Below are positions 1-7,248 of a stretch of DNA of 64,000 nt, piece after piece. The translations under genes and the position numbers were made by a program. Where the stretch lies: contig OY288157.1 in assembly GCA_958439195.1 (NCBI GenBank), forward strand, positions 310,001 to 374,000, read 5' to 3'. Origin of the DNA: an uncultured Paracoccaceae bacterium. Lineage in GTDB: Bacteria; Pseudomonadota; Alphaproteobacteria; Rhodobacterales; Rhodobacteraceae. The first letter of the stretch is position 1. Each line of letters begins with the position of its first letter. Under the pieces are notes generated by a model, which had not been told where the DNA came from, did no database searches, and was given only the letters and a program-made list of their open reading frames with translations.

Positions 1-567
1 CAAGATGGCCAAGGCCCCACCCTGACCGTCCGGCTGCAACGTCACTTGCAGGAACCGTTCGGCATCTTCAGGCCGTCCATCACCGCGCAGGCCCACCATT
101 TCTGATCCGCCGGGAATCCGCCGAGCCGCCACATCCACGATCCAGTCCCGGACCGGGCGGCCCAGATCGACAAACATGCGTGCCGGTTCGGGCAAAACCG
201 CAACATCAAGGTTCAACAGCGCCCGCGCTTCATGATTGGTTCGGATCAGAACACCTTCGGCATCAAACTGCAGCAAGGGCACCGCGAACCCTTCAATCTG
301 TGGGGCGAGGATGGGCGGCGCTTCCTCGACAGGCGGCCGAACAATCACCGCATCCCGCCTTCGCGCCATCCCGAACCGGAACAGCGCGGCCAAAGCACCC
401 GCAATACAGACCATGGCCAACCCCAAACCGAAACGGTCGGATGGCATGTTGACCAACAAAGCGGCAATCAACACCAAGAGAACCACACAAAACCCGATCG
501 GCCCGGCAAGAGCCAGCGCGACAGGCCGATCAGGAAAACGGGCAAAAAGGGCGCGGTACAGGGTCAT
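1..567 (-). CDS. Membrane PAS-domain sensor kinase, N-terminal part (CckA-like?)
   Basis: Partial gene running off the left edge: 189 codons are visible from the ATG at 567. Residues 1-65 hold two hydrophobic segments (about 17-40 and 47-65) ending in a basic stretch (RFGMARRRD), so the protein is anchored in the inner membrane. From about residue 90 the sequence looks like a PAS sensor domain (VPLLQFDAEGVLIRTNHEAR). Two membrane helices followed by PAS domains fit hybrid histidine kinases of the CckA type in Rhodobacterales, but the catalytic domains lie outside the window, so the name is only a suggestion. Confidence 0.6.
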   Translation of the reverse strand, partial: MTLYRALFARFPDRPVALALAGPIGFCVVLLVLIAALLVNMPSDRFGLGLAMVCIAGALAALFRFGMARRRDAVIVRPPVEEAPPILAPQIEGFAVPLLQFDAEGVLIRTNHEARALLNLDVAVLPEPARMFVDLGRPVRDWIVDVAARRIPGGSEMVGLRGDGRPEDAERFLQVTLQPDGQGGALAIL

Positions 568-632
568 ACCGCTACAATGTGTGGGGAAAAGTTAAAAAAA
601 ACCTAATAACTGGCGACTGAATCATCCGCCCA

Positions 633-1778
633 TCAGGCACGATACAAAATGGCGCAATAAAAACCGTCACCGCCGTCCAATGGCGTGAAACGGCGCTCTT
701 CCAAAAGCTGCCATCCGGTATGCCGCGCCAAAAAAGCCGCCACTTGTGATCCGTTTTCGGCGTCGATCATTGAACAGGTGGCATAGCCCAAAATCCCACC
801 TGGCCCCAGCATGCCCGCCGCCCGATCCATGATCGTTGCCTGAAGCCCGATCACCGCCGCCAGACGCGCCGCCGTCAGCGCCCATTTTCCTTCGGGATCG
901 CGCCGCCAACTGCCCGATCCGGAACACGGAACATCGGTCAGGATCAGATCGTAAGGCCCCGTGATCTCGGGCTGATCCACAATCCTGACGGCCACCCCCG
1001 CCCGGGCCGCGCGGGTCGGAAGATCGGCCATCCGGCGACGTTCCACATCATGCGCAAAAAGCCGCAGCCGCGCCCGCGCCGCCATAGCCAGCGTCTTGCC
1101 CCCACCACCGGCGCACATGTCCAGAACGGACATGCCATCGCGCAACGGCAGCATGTCCACCACCGCCTGCGACGCAGCATCCTGCAACTCGATCCGGCCT
1201 TCCAGATAGGCTGCCGCAGCCTGCACCCGCCGTGCCCCCGCCACCACCTCCAGCGCCGATGGCGAAAGCGGATGCGACACCGCCTCTATCCCGACAGCCG
1301 CCAGTTCTTCGCGCACCGCCTCTCGCGGTATCTTGGCAAGATTCACGCGCAAAAAAACCGGCGCGCGGGATTGCATGGCCTGCATCACCGGCGCAAAATC
1401 CGTCCCCAACCCGGTGCGCAAACTCGGCGCCAGCCAATCGGGGCAATCCAGCGCCTGCAACTCTGACGGCGCAACCGGCGCCTCTGTCGGCATGGGCGGC
1501 GCGGGCGCATGGCCCTGCCCGTCAAACAGCGCCTCTTGCCCCGCCTTGCGCGCCCATCCCAGCACCAGACCGCGCGCCGTTTCAGCCCCGCCTTGGGCCG
1601 CGCAGGATCTTTTGCCGCGCAGCACGTCGAACACGATGTCGCGCACCGCCGCCCGATCCCCCGAACCGGCATATCGGTTGGCACGCCCCCAATTCGTCAG
1701 GGCAACCTCGGCTGGTTGCCCCGCAAGCACCCTGTCCAGCACCGCAATCGCCGCTGCGGCCCGCGCGCCGGGGGTCAT
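633..1778 (-). CDS. rsmB: 16S rRNA (cytosine-5)-methyltransferase, RsmB/NOP family
   Basis: 381-aa RsmB-type enzyme that transfers a methyl group from S-adenosylmethionine to C5 of a cytosine in 16S rRNA. The N-terminal third is the NusB-like RNA-binding domain. The C-terminal part has the SAM-binding motif VLDMCAGGGGKT, the catalytic-cysteine motif DVPCSGSGSWRRDPEGKW and the second conserved cysteine motif YATCSM. It is somewhat shorter than the E. coli protein (about 430 aa), as is common in this group. Its ATG overlaps the stop of the upstream SDR gene by 4 nt (ATGA), suggesting translational coupling. Confidence 0.9.
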   Translation of the reverse strand: MTPGARAAAAIAVLDRVLAGQPAEVALTNWGRANRYAGSGDRAAVRDIVFDVLRGKRSCAAQGGAETARGLVLGWARKAGQEALFDGQGHAPAPPMPTEAPVAPSELQALDCPDWLAPSLRTGLGTDFAPVMQAMQSRAPVFLRVNLAKIPREAVREELAAVGIEAVSHPLSPSALEVVAGARRVQAAAAYLEGRIELQDAASQAVVDMLPLRDGMSVLDMCAGGGGKTLAMAARARLRLFAHDVERRRMADLPTRAARAGVAVRIVDQPEITGPYDLILTDVPCSGSGSWRRDPEGKWALTAARLAAVIGLQATIMDRAAGMLGPGGILGYATCSMIDAENGSQVAAFLARHTGWQLLEERRFTPLDGGDGFYCAILYRA

Positions 1779-2527
1779 GCCTTGCGTTCCTGCAAAATGT
1801 TGCCGCCATCCACCACGATCACCGCACCGTTCACATAGGATGCGGCAGCCGATGCCAGAAATTCAACAACCGCTGCCACTTCATCCGGCGTTCCGGCGCG
1901 CCCCGGCGGGGTGGCGCGGGCTGCAATCCGTTCTTCTTCAGTTGCCGCTTCTGTGGCGATCCAGCCGGGCGCCACCGCATTCACCGTTACACCTGCAATC
2001 GCCACCTCCAACGCCAAGGCATGGGTCAATCCCACCATGCCTGCCTTTGCCGCCGAATAGGCTGCCTCACCTGGGTTGGAGACATAGGGGCCGGTGACGC
2101 TTGCCATCATGATCACCCGTCCATGTCCGCGCGCCACCATGCCCGGAAGGAATGCCCGCGTGGCAAGAACGGCGGTGGTCAGCGATGCATCCATCGCGCG
2201 CCGCCACTGGTCCGGGTCGATGTCAAGGAACGATACCTGTTCCGCGGGCATCCCGACCGATCCCATTCCGGCATTGTTAACCAGCACATCCACCGGCCCC
2301 ACGGCATCGGCCAACCGCCCGACCTGTTCCGGCTCCGTCAGGTCGGCCACATGCGCCGTCACCGCGAATCCTTCGGCAATCAACTCTGCTGCACGGGCAT
2401 GGATGCGCCCTGTGGTCGCGCAGATCGCCACCCGTGCGCCCCCGCGCGCCAGTCGCCGCGCCGTGGCAAAGCCGATGCCGCCGGGCGCCCCTGCCCCGGT
2501 CACCAGCACGCTTTGTCGCCTGTCCAT
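1775..2527 (-). CDS. SDR family NAD(P)-dependent oxidoreductase (FabG-like)
   Basis: 250-aa classical short-chain dehydrogenase/reductase. The start chosen is the ATG at 2527, giving MDRRQSVLVTGAGAPGG; the open frame continues upstream but that extension shows no family similarity. Visible motifs are the Rossmann dinucleotide site TGAGAPGGIG, NNAG, and the active-site YSAAK with an upstream Ser (ASVTG). The C-terminal PDEVAAVVEFLASAAASYVNG segment is typical of the FabG-like subgroup. The substrate cannot be read from the sequence. Its stop overlaps rsmB by 4 nt, so the two form a small operon. Confidence 0.85.
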   Translation of the reverse strand: MDRRQSVLVTGAGAPGGIGFATARRLARGGARVAICATTGRIHARAAELIAEGFAVTAHVADLTEPEQVGRLADAVGPVDVLVNNAGMGSVGMPAEQVSFLDIDPDQWRRAMDASLTTAVLATRAFLPGMVARGHGRVIMMASVTGPYVSNPGEAAYSAAKAGMVGLTHALALEVAIAGVTVNAVAPGWIATEAATEEERIAARATPPGRAGTPDEVAAVVEFLASAAASYVNGAVIVVDGGNILQERKA

Positions 2528-2624
2528 GCATCGCCTCCACGCCTGATCGCATGGACCATAGGCAAAGGCGGCCGGATTCACCAGAACCCGGCCGCCCCCA
2601 ATTCTGCCGATTAGCGTGCGGTGG

Positions 2625-3110
2625 TTATTCCGCCTGATCGGCGGGCTTCGCATTCAACATGCCATATTTCTCTGGCCCCAGCCGATCATACAGCCCGATT
2701 TGGGTTTCCAGAAAATCAATGTGGCCTTCCTCATCCGCGATCAGTTCGTCAAACAGCGCGCGCGTCACGAAATCACCCACCGCATCGCAATGCCGACGCG
2801 CCTCGATATACAGATTGCGCGCCTCATGTTCGGCGGCCAGATCCGAATCCAGCGTTTCCCGCAAATCCTGCCCGATCCGCAGCGGATCCAGCTTTTGCAG
2901 ATTTGGATGCCCTTCCAGAAAGATGATCCGCGCAATCAGCTTGTCGGCGTGATGCATCTCTTCGATGCTTTCGGCACGGGATTTCGCGGCCAGATGGCCA
3001 TAGCCCCAATCTTCCTGCAAACGAAAGTGCAGCCAATACTGGCTGACAGCCGTCAATTCCGACCGCAGGGCCGCGTTCAGAAACTCAATTACCTTGGGAT
3101 CGCCCTTCAT
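2625..3110 (-). CDS. bfr: Bacterioferritin
   Basis: 161-aa cytoplasmic iron-storage subunit; 24 copies with b-type haem form a shell that oxidises Fe(II) and stores it as mineral. Diiron-centre ligands are visible as E18, E51 and H54 with later Glu/His (AAEHEA, ADEEGHIDF), and the haem-ligand methionine is M52, so both ferroxidase and haem sites look intact. The length equals the family norm (about 158-161). The ATG at 3110 lies inside the end of bfd (26 nt overlap), placing it third in hemP-bfd-bfr. Confidence 0.95.
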   Translation of the reverse strand: MKGDPKVIEFLNAALRSELTAVSQYWLHFRLQEDWGYGHLAAKSRAESIEEMHHADKLIARIIFLEGHPNLQKLDPLRIGQDLRETLDSDLAAEHEARNLYIEARRHCDAVGDFVTRALFDELIADEEGHIDFLETQIGLYDRLGPEKYGMLNAKPADQAE

Positions 3111-3372
3111 GGTGCTGTCCTTGCCTGAGGTTTGGAACTTGATGCCTGGACCCTGCCGTCGTTTCGGTCTGGGTCGTGGGTACCTCAAGGCTGGCACACT
3201 GGCGCATGGTGTCAAGCAACAGCGGCATACATCCGCCGCAATCGGCACGTTTGCCAAGCGCACGATAGATTTTCCCCGGCGTGATGATCGTGGCCGCATC
3301 AGCGCGGCGCATCCAATCAATCGCGGCGCGGATGTCATGATCGGAAATTCCGTTGCAATGGCAGACGATCAC
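3085..3372 (-). CDS. bfd: Bacterioferritin-associated ferredoxin
   Basis: 95-aa [2Fe-2S] protein of the BFD type, which donates electrons to bacterioferritin so that stored iron is released. The cluster ligands are C4, C6, C45 and C48 (MIVCHCNG and DCGGC). It starts with GTG at 3372, 7 nt after the hemP stop. The cluster domain ends near residue 62. The remaining roughly 30 residues (polar, Gln/Thr-rich) run on over the bfr start by 26 nt and may be only a non-conserved tail. Confidence 0.88.
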   Translation of the reverse strand: MIVCHCNGISDHDIRAAIDWMRRADAATIITPGKIYRALGKRADCGGCMPLLLDTMRQCASLEVPTTQTETTAGSRHQVPNLRQGQHHEGRSQGN

Positions 3373-3379
3373 GCAAACC

Positions 3380-3529
3380 TCATTTCGTCAGGATCAACTT
3401 GCCCAGACGGGTGATCCGCAGAACATAGACCTCGCCCTGATGCACCAGCCGGGCAAGGCTTCCGCCGCTGGTCAGGGCAAGAACATCATGCACAGGCACA
3501 TCGCTGCTGGGTTCGGGTCTTTCGGTCAT
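3380..3529 (-). CDS. hemP: Hemin uptake protein HemP
   Basis: 49-aa small gene starting MTERPEPSSDVPV. The core (residues 17-49) contains LTSGGSLARLVHQGEVYVLR and ends RLGKLILTK, the signature of the HemP/HmuP family (about 45-65 aa), which is linked to haem and iron uptake and in some species acts as a regulator. It is first in hemP-bfd-bfr, with 7 nt to bfd. Upstream lies a 28-bp inverted repeat (3596-3623) that could be its operator. Confidence 0.85.
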   Translation of the reverse strand: MTERPEPSSDVPVHDVLALTSGGSLARLVHQGEVYVLRITRLGKLILTK

Positions 3530-3595
3530 CCGGGGCACGTCTAGGCAAAAGTGAAGGGCAATCCCGCTTTGGCTCGGGTGTAATTACCTTAGTTA

Positions 3596-3623
3596 TTTTG
3601 TCGGCAATGTAAAGCTGACAAAA
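3596..3623. promoter_or_regulatory. Inverted repeat TTTTGTC-N14-GACAAAA between hemP and the ECF sigma gene
   Basis: The two 7-bp arms are perfect complements with centres 21 bp apart, two helical turns, as expected for a dimeric regulator. Symmetry extends to 9 of 10 bp (TTTTGTCGGC against TTTTGTCAGC). On the minus strand TTGTCA, 17 nt and AAATAA could serve as a weak -35/-10 pair for hemP. It does not match the iron-box consensus sequences I know, so the regulator is open. It lies in the divergent region and could serve either side. Confidence 0.5.
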
Positions 3624-3750
3624 TCACTTGGAATATGCAAGCCAGCCGTTCTCAGCCAGCCGTTCCGAAAAAAATTGCGAAACGCCCGGAATATTCCTTT
3701 GCAACCGGCGTTGTCGTGCCGGATCAACAGCCGTGCCGAAAGGATTCCGC

Positions 3751-4257
3751 ATGACAGACCACTTTCGTCACGATCTCGTGGCGCTTGTCCCGAAACTCCG
3801 CCGTTTTGCCTATAGCCTGACGGGCAACCGGCAGGATGGCGATGATCTGGTGCAGGCCGCCTGCGAAAAAGCCCTGCGCAATATCGATCAGTTTCAAACC
3901 GGCACGCGCATGGACAGCTGGATGTATCGCATCATTCAGACCCTCTGGATCGATGACCGCCGCCGCGCCACCCGCCGGGGCACGGCGCTTGATCCCGATG
4001 ACGCCCATCTCAGCGATGAAGGCAAGGCCGCCAGCCTGCCCGAAGACCGCATGATGCTGGCCCAGACCCGCGCCGCGATGGCCGACCTGCCTGAAACGCA
4101 ACGCGCCGTGCTGTCGCTGGTCGCCATCGAAGGCCTCAGCTACCGCGAAACCGCCGAGGCGCTGGCTATCCCCGTCGGCACCGTGATGAGCCGCCTTTCC
4201 CGCGCCCGTGAGGCGCTTTTGCCGAAACTCGGCCTTAGCCAGGGACCGCGCCAATGA
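3751..4257 (+). CDS. ECF-family RNA polymerase sigma factor
   Basis: 168-aa sigma-70 family factor with only regions 2 and 4. Region 2 covers about residues 10-75 (FAYSLTGNRQDGDDLVQAAC ... WMYRIIQTLWIDDRRR) and region 4 about 110-158 (LPETQRAVLSLVAIEGLSYR, then a helix-turn-helix GTVMSRLSRAREAL). The ATG at 3751 has an AAAGGA site 6 nt upstream; an in-frame extension to 3628 has no family similarity. It overlaps the anti-sigma gene by 4 nt, the usual ECF arrangement. Confidence 0.92.
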   Translation: MTDHFRHDLVALVPKLRRFAYSLTGNRQDGDDLVQAACEKALRNIDQFQTGTRMDSWMYRIIQTLWIDDRRRATRRGTALDPDDAHLSDEGKAASLPEDRMMLAQTRAAMADLPETQRAVLSLVAIEGLSYRETAEALAIPVGTVMSRLSRAREALLPKLGLSQGPRQ

Positions 4258-5018
4258 CCGCCCCGCCCATGATCGACCGCGCCCAACTTTCCGCCTTTGT
4301 CGATGGCGAGCTATCGCCGGAAGAATCCGCCGCCGTGGTCATGCATCTGGCCGATCATCCCGCCGATCAGGCCTATGTCGATGACCTCTTTGCCGCGAAC
4401 GCAGCACTGGCAAAGGCTTTTGCCGCGCCGATGGCGGAACCGGTGCCAGTTAAGATCCGCGATACGATCCGTGGCACGATCATGGGGGCAACCCCGACGA
4501 TCACGCCACCCTCCGCGCAGATCATCCCCTTCCGGCCCCGCCCGGCCCTTGTTGCAGGCGGTCTGGCCCTCGCGGCAAGCATCGCTGCCGCAATCGTCCT
4601 GTTCCAACCCGCCCCACCCTCTGCGCTTGCCCTTGGCCCGGTGACCCAAGGCTCTGCCCTTGCCCGCGCCCTGGAAACGCTGCCCTCCGGGACGGTGCTG
4701 TCGGAATCCGCCGACCGCGATCTGATGATCCTGGCCACCTTGCCCACCGACACCGGCCCCTGCCGCGAGGTCGAGGCCGTGGACCGTGCCGCATCGCAGA
4801 TCGAACTTGCGTTGGCCTGCCGCACCACCAACTCTGGCTGGCAGGTCGAGGTGGTCCTCAAGGAACCGCTCGCCGCCGCAACCGGTGAAGATGGCTTTCT
4901 TGCCGCGGATGGGGCCGAAGTGCAGGGCCTTACCCCCTTCCTGGATCAGCGCGGGGCAGGCCTCGCCCTTTCACCGCAGCAAGAGGCCGCCCTGATCGAA
5001 GGTGGATGGACCCCATGA
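4254..5018 (+). CDS. Membrane-anchored anti-sigma factor
   Basis: 254-aa partner of the preceding ECF factor. The N-terminus (IDRAQLSAFVDGELSPEESA, residues 7-26) is the helical anti-sigma domain seen in RskA/RsiW-type proteins. No Cys-containing zinc-binding (ZAS) motif is present, so it is not a redox-zinc sensor. One transmembrane helix lies at about 99-117 and the C-terminal 135 residues are periplasmic. Release of the sigma factor would need proteolysis or a conformational change from outside. The ATGA overlap with the sigma gene implies coupled translation. Confidence 0.85.
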   Translation: MTAPPMIDRAQLSAFVDGELSPEESAAVVMHLADHPADQAYVDDLFAANAALAKAFAAPMAEPVPVKIRDTIRGTIMGATPTITPPSAQIIPFRPRPALVAGGLALAASIAAAIVLFQPAPPSALALGPVTQGSALARALETLPSGTVLSESADRDLMILATLPTDTGPCREVEAVDRAASQIELALACRTTNSGWQVEVVLKEPLAAATGEDGFLAADGAEVQGLTPFLDQRGAGLALSPQQEAALIEGGWTP

Positions 5019-5060
5019 CGACGGCATGACAGCCAATCCGATCACAGGCGCGTGAATTTA

Positions 5061-5090
5061 AACAGGGCGGGGAATAAACCCCGCCCTGTT
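5061..5090 (+). terminator. Strong stem-loop after the anti-sigma gene
   Basis: Perfect 12-bp inverted repeat AACAGGGCGGGG with loop AATAAA and the complementary arm, 42 nt after the anti-sigma stop. No T-run follows, so it may be a weak terminator or an mRNA-stabilising hairpin separating the sigma operon from the next gene. Confidence 0.6.
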
Positions 5091-5141
5091 GCGTTGTCTC
5101 TGTACGAAACGGCCAAACGGCCAGACCTTCAGGAGACAGAC

Positions 5142-5513
5142 ATGAAAGCCATCAAGACAACGACCCCCGCCTTCGCCGCTCTGGCCGCCTTCGCCGCTCT
5201 GGCCCCCTTGGCCGCACAGGCAGGCGTTTCGACCCCGGCCATCATCACACCCCCGGCTCTGGTCCAACCAATCGATGACGTCCAGCCCGTATTCCTTGAT
5301 CTTTCGCGGCTTGAAAGGGATCTGATGCGGGCCTTCGCGGGGAATGGCAACCGCGGCAACGGCGGCGACAGCAATGGCCGTTGGGGAAGAAACGGCGGTG
5401 ACAGCAACGGCGGTAACAGCAACGGTGGCCGCAGCAACGGCGGCGGCAGCAACGGTGGCGGCAGCAATGGCGGCGGCAGCAACGGTGGTGGCAGCAACGG
5501 CGGCAACAGCTGA
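5142..5513 (+). CDS. Small exported Gly/Asn/Ser-repeat protein
   Basis: 123-aa protein from the ATG at 5142, preceded by AGGAGA. Residues 1-27 form a Sec signal peptide (KAIKTTT, an Ala-rich core, then AAQAG). A short middle segment (about 28-66) contains ITPPALVQPIDDVQPVFLD. From residue 67 to the end the chain is almost only Gly, Asn and Ser, with repeats of GGGSN and GGDSN. No domain is recognised; it looks like an exported flexible or aggregating protein. It follows the ECF/anti-sigma pair and faces a subtilase whose N-terminus carries the same kind of linker. Confidence 0.75.
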   Translation: MKAIKTTTPAFAALAAFAALAPLAAQAGVSTPAIITPPALVQPIDDVQPVFLDLSRLERDLMRAFAGNGNRGNGGDSNGRWGRNGGDSNGGNSNGGRSNGGGSNGGGSNGGGSNGGGSNGGNS

Positions 5514-5540
5514 TCCCGCCACACCCGACAAACACAGAAA

Positions 5541-5561
5541 CGCCGGCCCATCGGGCCGGCG
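5541..5561 (+). terminator. Intrinsic terminator after the Gly-rich gene
   Basis: Perfect 9-bp stem CGCCGGCCC with loop ATC, followed by TTT, 27 nt after the stop codon of the small exported protein gene. Confidence 0.7.
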
Positions 5562-5672
5562 TTTGCACATCCAGAAAAGGCACCCTCCGGCTGACCCAAA
5601 TGGCGCAATGCCCAACACCACAATCAGCCCGTCCTGATCACAGGATCATCCCACCCTTATCCGCCAAAAGGC

Positions 5673-5701
5673 AAAGGCCCCGCCACTTGGGCGGGGCCTT
5701 T
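5673..5701. terminator. Bidirectional terminator between convergent genes
   Basis: 12-bp perfect stem AAAGGCCCCGCC with a 5-nt loop, flanked by A-rich sequence on the left and TTTGTCTT on the right. It lies 23 nt beyond the stop of the minus-strand subtilase and can stop transcripts from both sides. Confidence 0.75.
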
Positions 5702-5724
5702 GTCTTCCGTCACCGCAACAATGG

Positions 5725-7092
5725 TCAATCCATCGGCAACCCGCTGATAATGCATATGGATGACGCATCCAGCAGACCGGCGCCAAACACCTCATCCTCA
5801 CCCTCCGCGCCCAGATCGCGTGCGTTTTCCTTCAACTTTTCGGCCACCTGTTCCGGTGTCATTTCGGGGTTCTGCGACATTATCACCGCTGCCGCCGCCG
5901 TGACGAAGGGCACCGCGAAAGAAGTTCCGGTCTTGCCCCGCGCCCCGCGGATGGATGTCGCCGCCAGCAGCCCCACACCCGGTGCCGCCAGATCAAGGTG
6001 ATCCCCCCGCTGCGCCCCCCGATAGACCCGGCCCCGCGCATCCACCGCCGTCACCGCCAGCACACCGGGATGCGCAGCAGGCCAGGCGGGGGGCGCATCC
6101 GGCCCGGCATTCCCCGCAGCGGCCACGATCACCGCGCCATCCGGCCCGGACATGGCATCCAGCACCACCTGCAACACCCCGTTTTCCGGCCCTGCCAACG
6201 ACAGGTTCATCACCCGCACGCCGCGCCCCCGCAACAGGTCCAACCCGCGCAGCAGCGATGGCACATCGGCGCGCTCGTCGCCGCCGGCGCGGTTAAATAC
6301 GTCAACCGCAATCACCTCGGCCTCCGGGATCATCCCCGGCACACGGCTGTCCGCTCCGCCGATCAGCAGCGATGCCACCGCGGTTCCATGCACCGCCTGT
6401 GACGGATCGCCCGCCACATCGGCCAACCGCACCACTTCCAGCGCAGCCCCTGTCAGGATTTCATGTTCCGCATTCACCCCGGTATCAATCACGCCCACGG
6501 GCACCGTCACCTGGCACATGGCACCCCGGTCCGACGGCCAGCCCACCAGTTCCAAGGCCGGGCAATTTTCATGCCCGCAATCCCCACCTGCCGACTGCCC
6601 GGCACGGTAGAAGTGATTGAAATCCGCGTCCTCCCCCCCCGGCAGCGCACGAACCCTTTCCCGTCCCGCCTCTAACCCCAGCGCGGGTGGCACACGCAAA
6701 CGGGTGACGGTCAGGCCGAAACTGGCGAGCGATTCTTGTGAAATCAGATCGAACCCCTCGGCCTGCAAAGAAACAAGCGCCTCTGGCGACAGGTCCGACA
6801 CCACCACCTCATCCGGCGCAAAGATCGGTGGGGGCGGCGCGGGTGGTGCAGCCCTGACCACCTGACGGCGCAGGCGGCGTGGCCGGTCATCGGAATCACC
6901 CCCGTTGCCAAACCCACCCCCGTCATCCGACCCGCCACCGCCCCCCGAATTGCCGCCATTGCCATCCTGCGCCCAGGCAGCCCCCCCAATTGACCAGCCC
7001 TCCGAAGGCAGACTTTCGGCAAACGGCAGCATGAGCGTCGACAGCGCAACAGCAGATAGGGCGCGCAATTTGGGGGTGCGAAGATGTGTCAT
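5725..7092 (-). CDS. Exported S8 (subtilisin-like) serine protease
   Basis: 455 aa from the ATG at 7092. Residues 1-42 are a Sec signal peptide ending GAAWAQ. Residues 43-75 form a Gly/Asn/Ser/Asp linker followed by a basic PRRLRRQ patch and a proline stretch. A possible propeptide lies at about 92-165. The subtilase domain has the full triad D203 (VIDTGVN), H235 (HGTAVASLL) and S391 (GTSFAVP) plus oxyanion N328 (AAAGNAG), so it should be active in the periplasm or outside. It is convergent with the ECF locus and shares its linker composition with the small Gly-rich protein. Confidence 0.9.
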   Translation of the reverse strand: MTHLRTPKLRALSAVALSTLMLPFAESLPSEGWSIGGAAWAQDGNGGNSGGGGGSDDGGGFGNGGDSDDRPRRLRRQVVRAAPPAPPPPIFAPDEVVVSDLSPEALVSLQAEGFDLISQESLASFGLTVTRLRVPPALGLEAGRERVRALPGGEDADFNHFYRAGQSAGGDCGHENCPALELVGWPSDRGAMCQVTVPVGVIDTGVNAEHEILTGAALEVVRLADVAGDPSQAVHGTAVASLLIGGADSRVPGMIPEAEVIAVDVFNRAGGDERADVPSLLRGLDLLRGRGVRVMNLSLAGPENGVLQVVLDAMSGPDGAVIVAAAGNAGPDAPPAWPAAHPGVLAVTAVDARGRVYRGAQRGDHLDLAAPGVGLLAATSIRGARGKTGTSFAVPFVTAAAAVIMSQNPEMTPEQVAEKLKENARDLGAEGEDEVFGAGLLDASSICIISGLPMD

Positions 7093-7196
7093 GTCAAAAT
7101 TCCAATCATGCGGGAAAGCGCAGGGTCCAGAACGCACAACGCGCCATCACGCCTTTTATTCCATGATCCGACCAGATTTCCGCGCCAGATGCAAAA

Positions 7197-7223
7197 GGGG
7201 CGCGCCATTTCGGCACGCCCCCC
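7197..7223 (-). terminator. guaB terminator
   Basis: Stem GGGGCGCGCC paired with GGCACGCCCC (one mismatch), loop ATTTC. On the minus strand it is followed by TTTT and lies 26 nt past the guaB stop. Confidence 0.6.
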
Positions 7224-7248
7224 AAAAACACGCCAGCCTCAACCCTGT

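Noticed and set aside
1232..2614. 460-aa plus-strand frame opposite rsmB and the SDR
   Set aside because: Both minus-strand genes have full motif sets; the plus frame is Pro/Arg/Cys-rich shadow sequence.
5344..5513. CRISPR-like regularity in the repeated GGCGGCAGCAACGG units
   Set aside because: The period is set by GGGSN codons within a protein with a signal peptide; there are no spacers.
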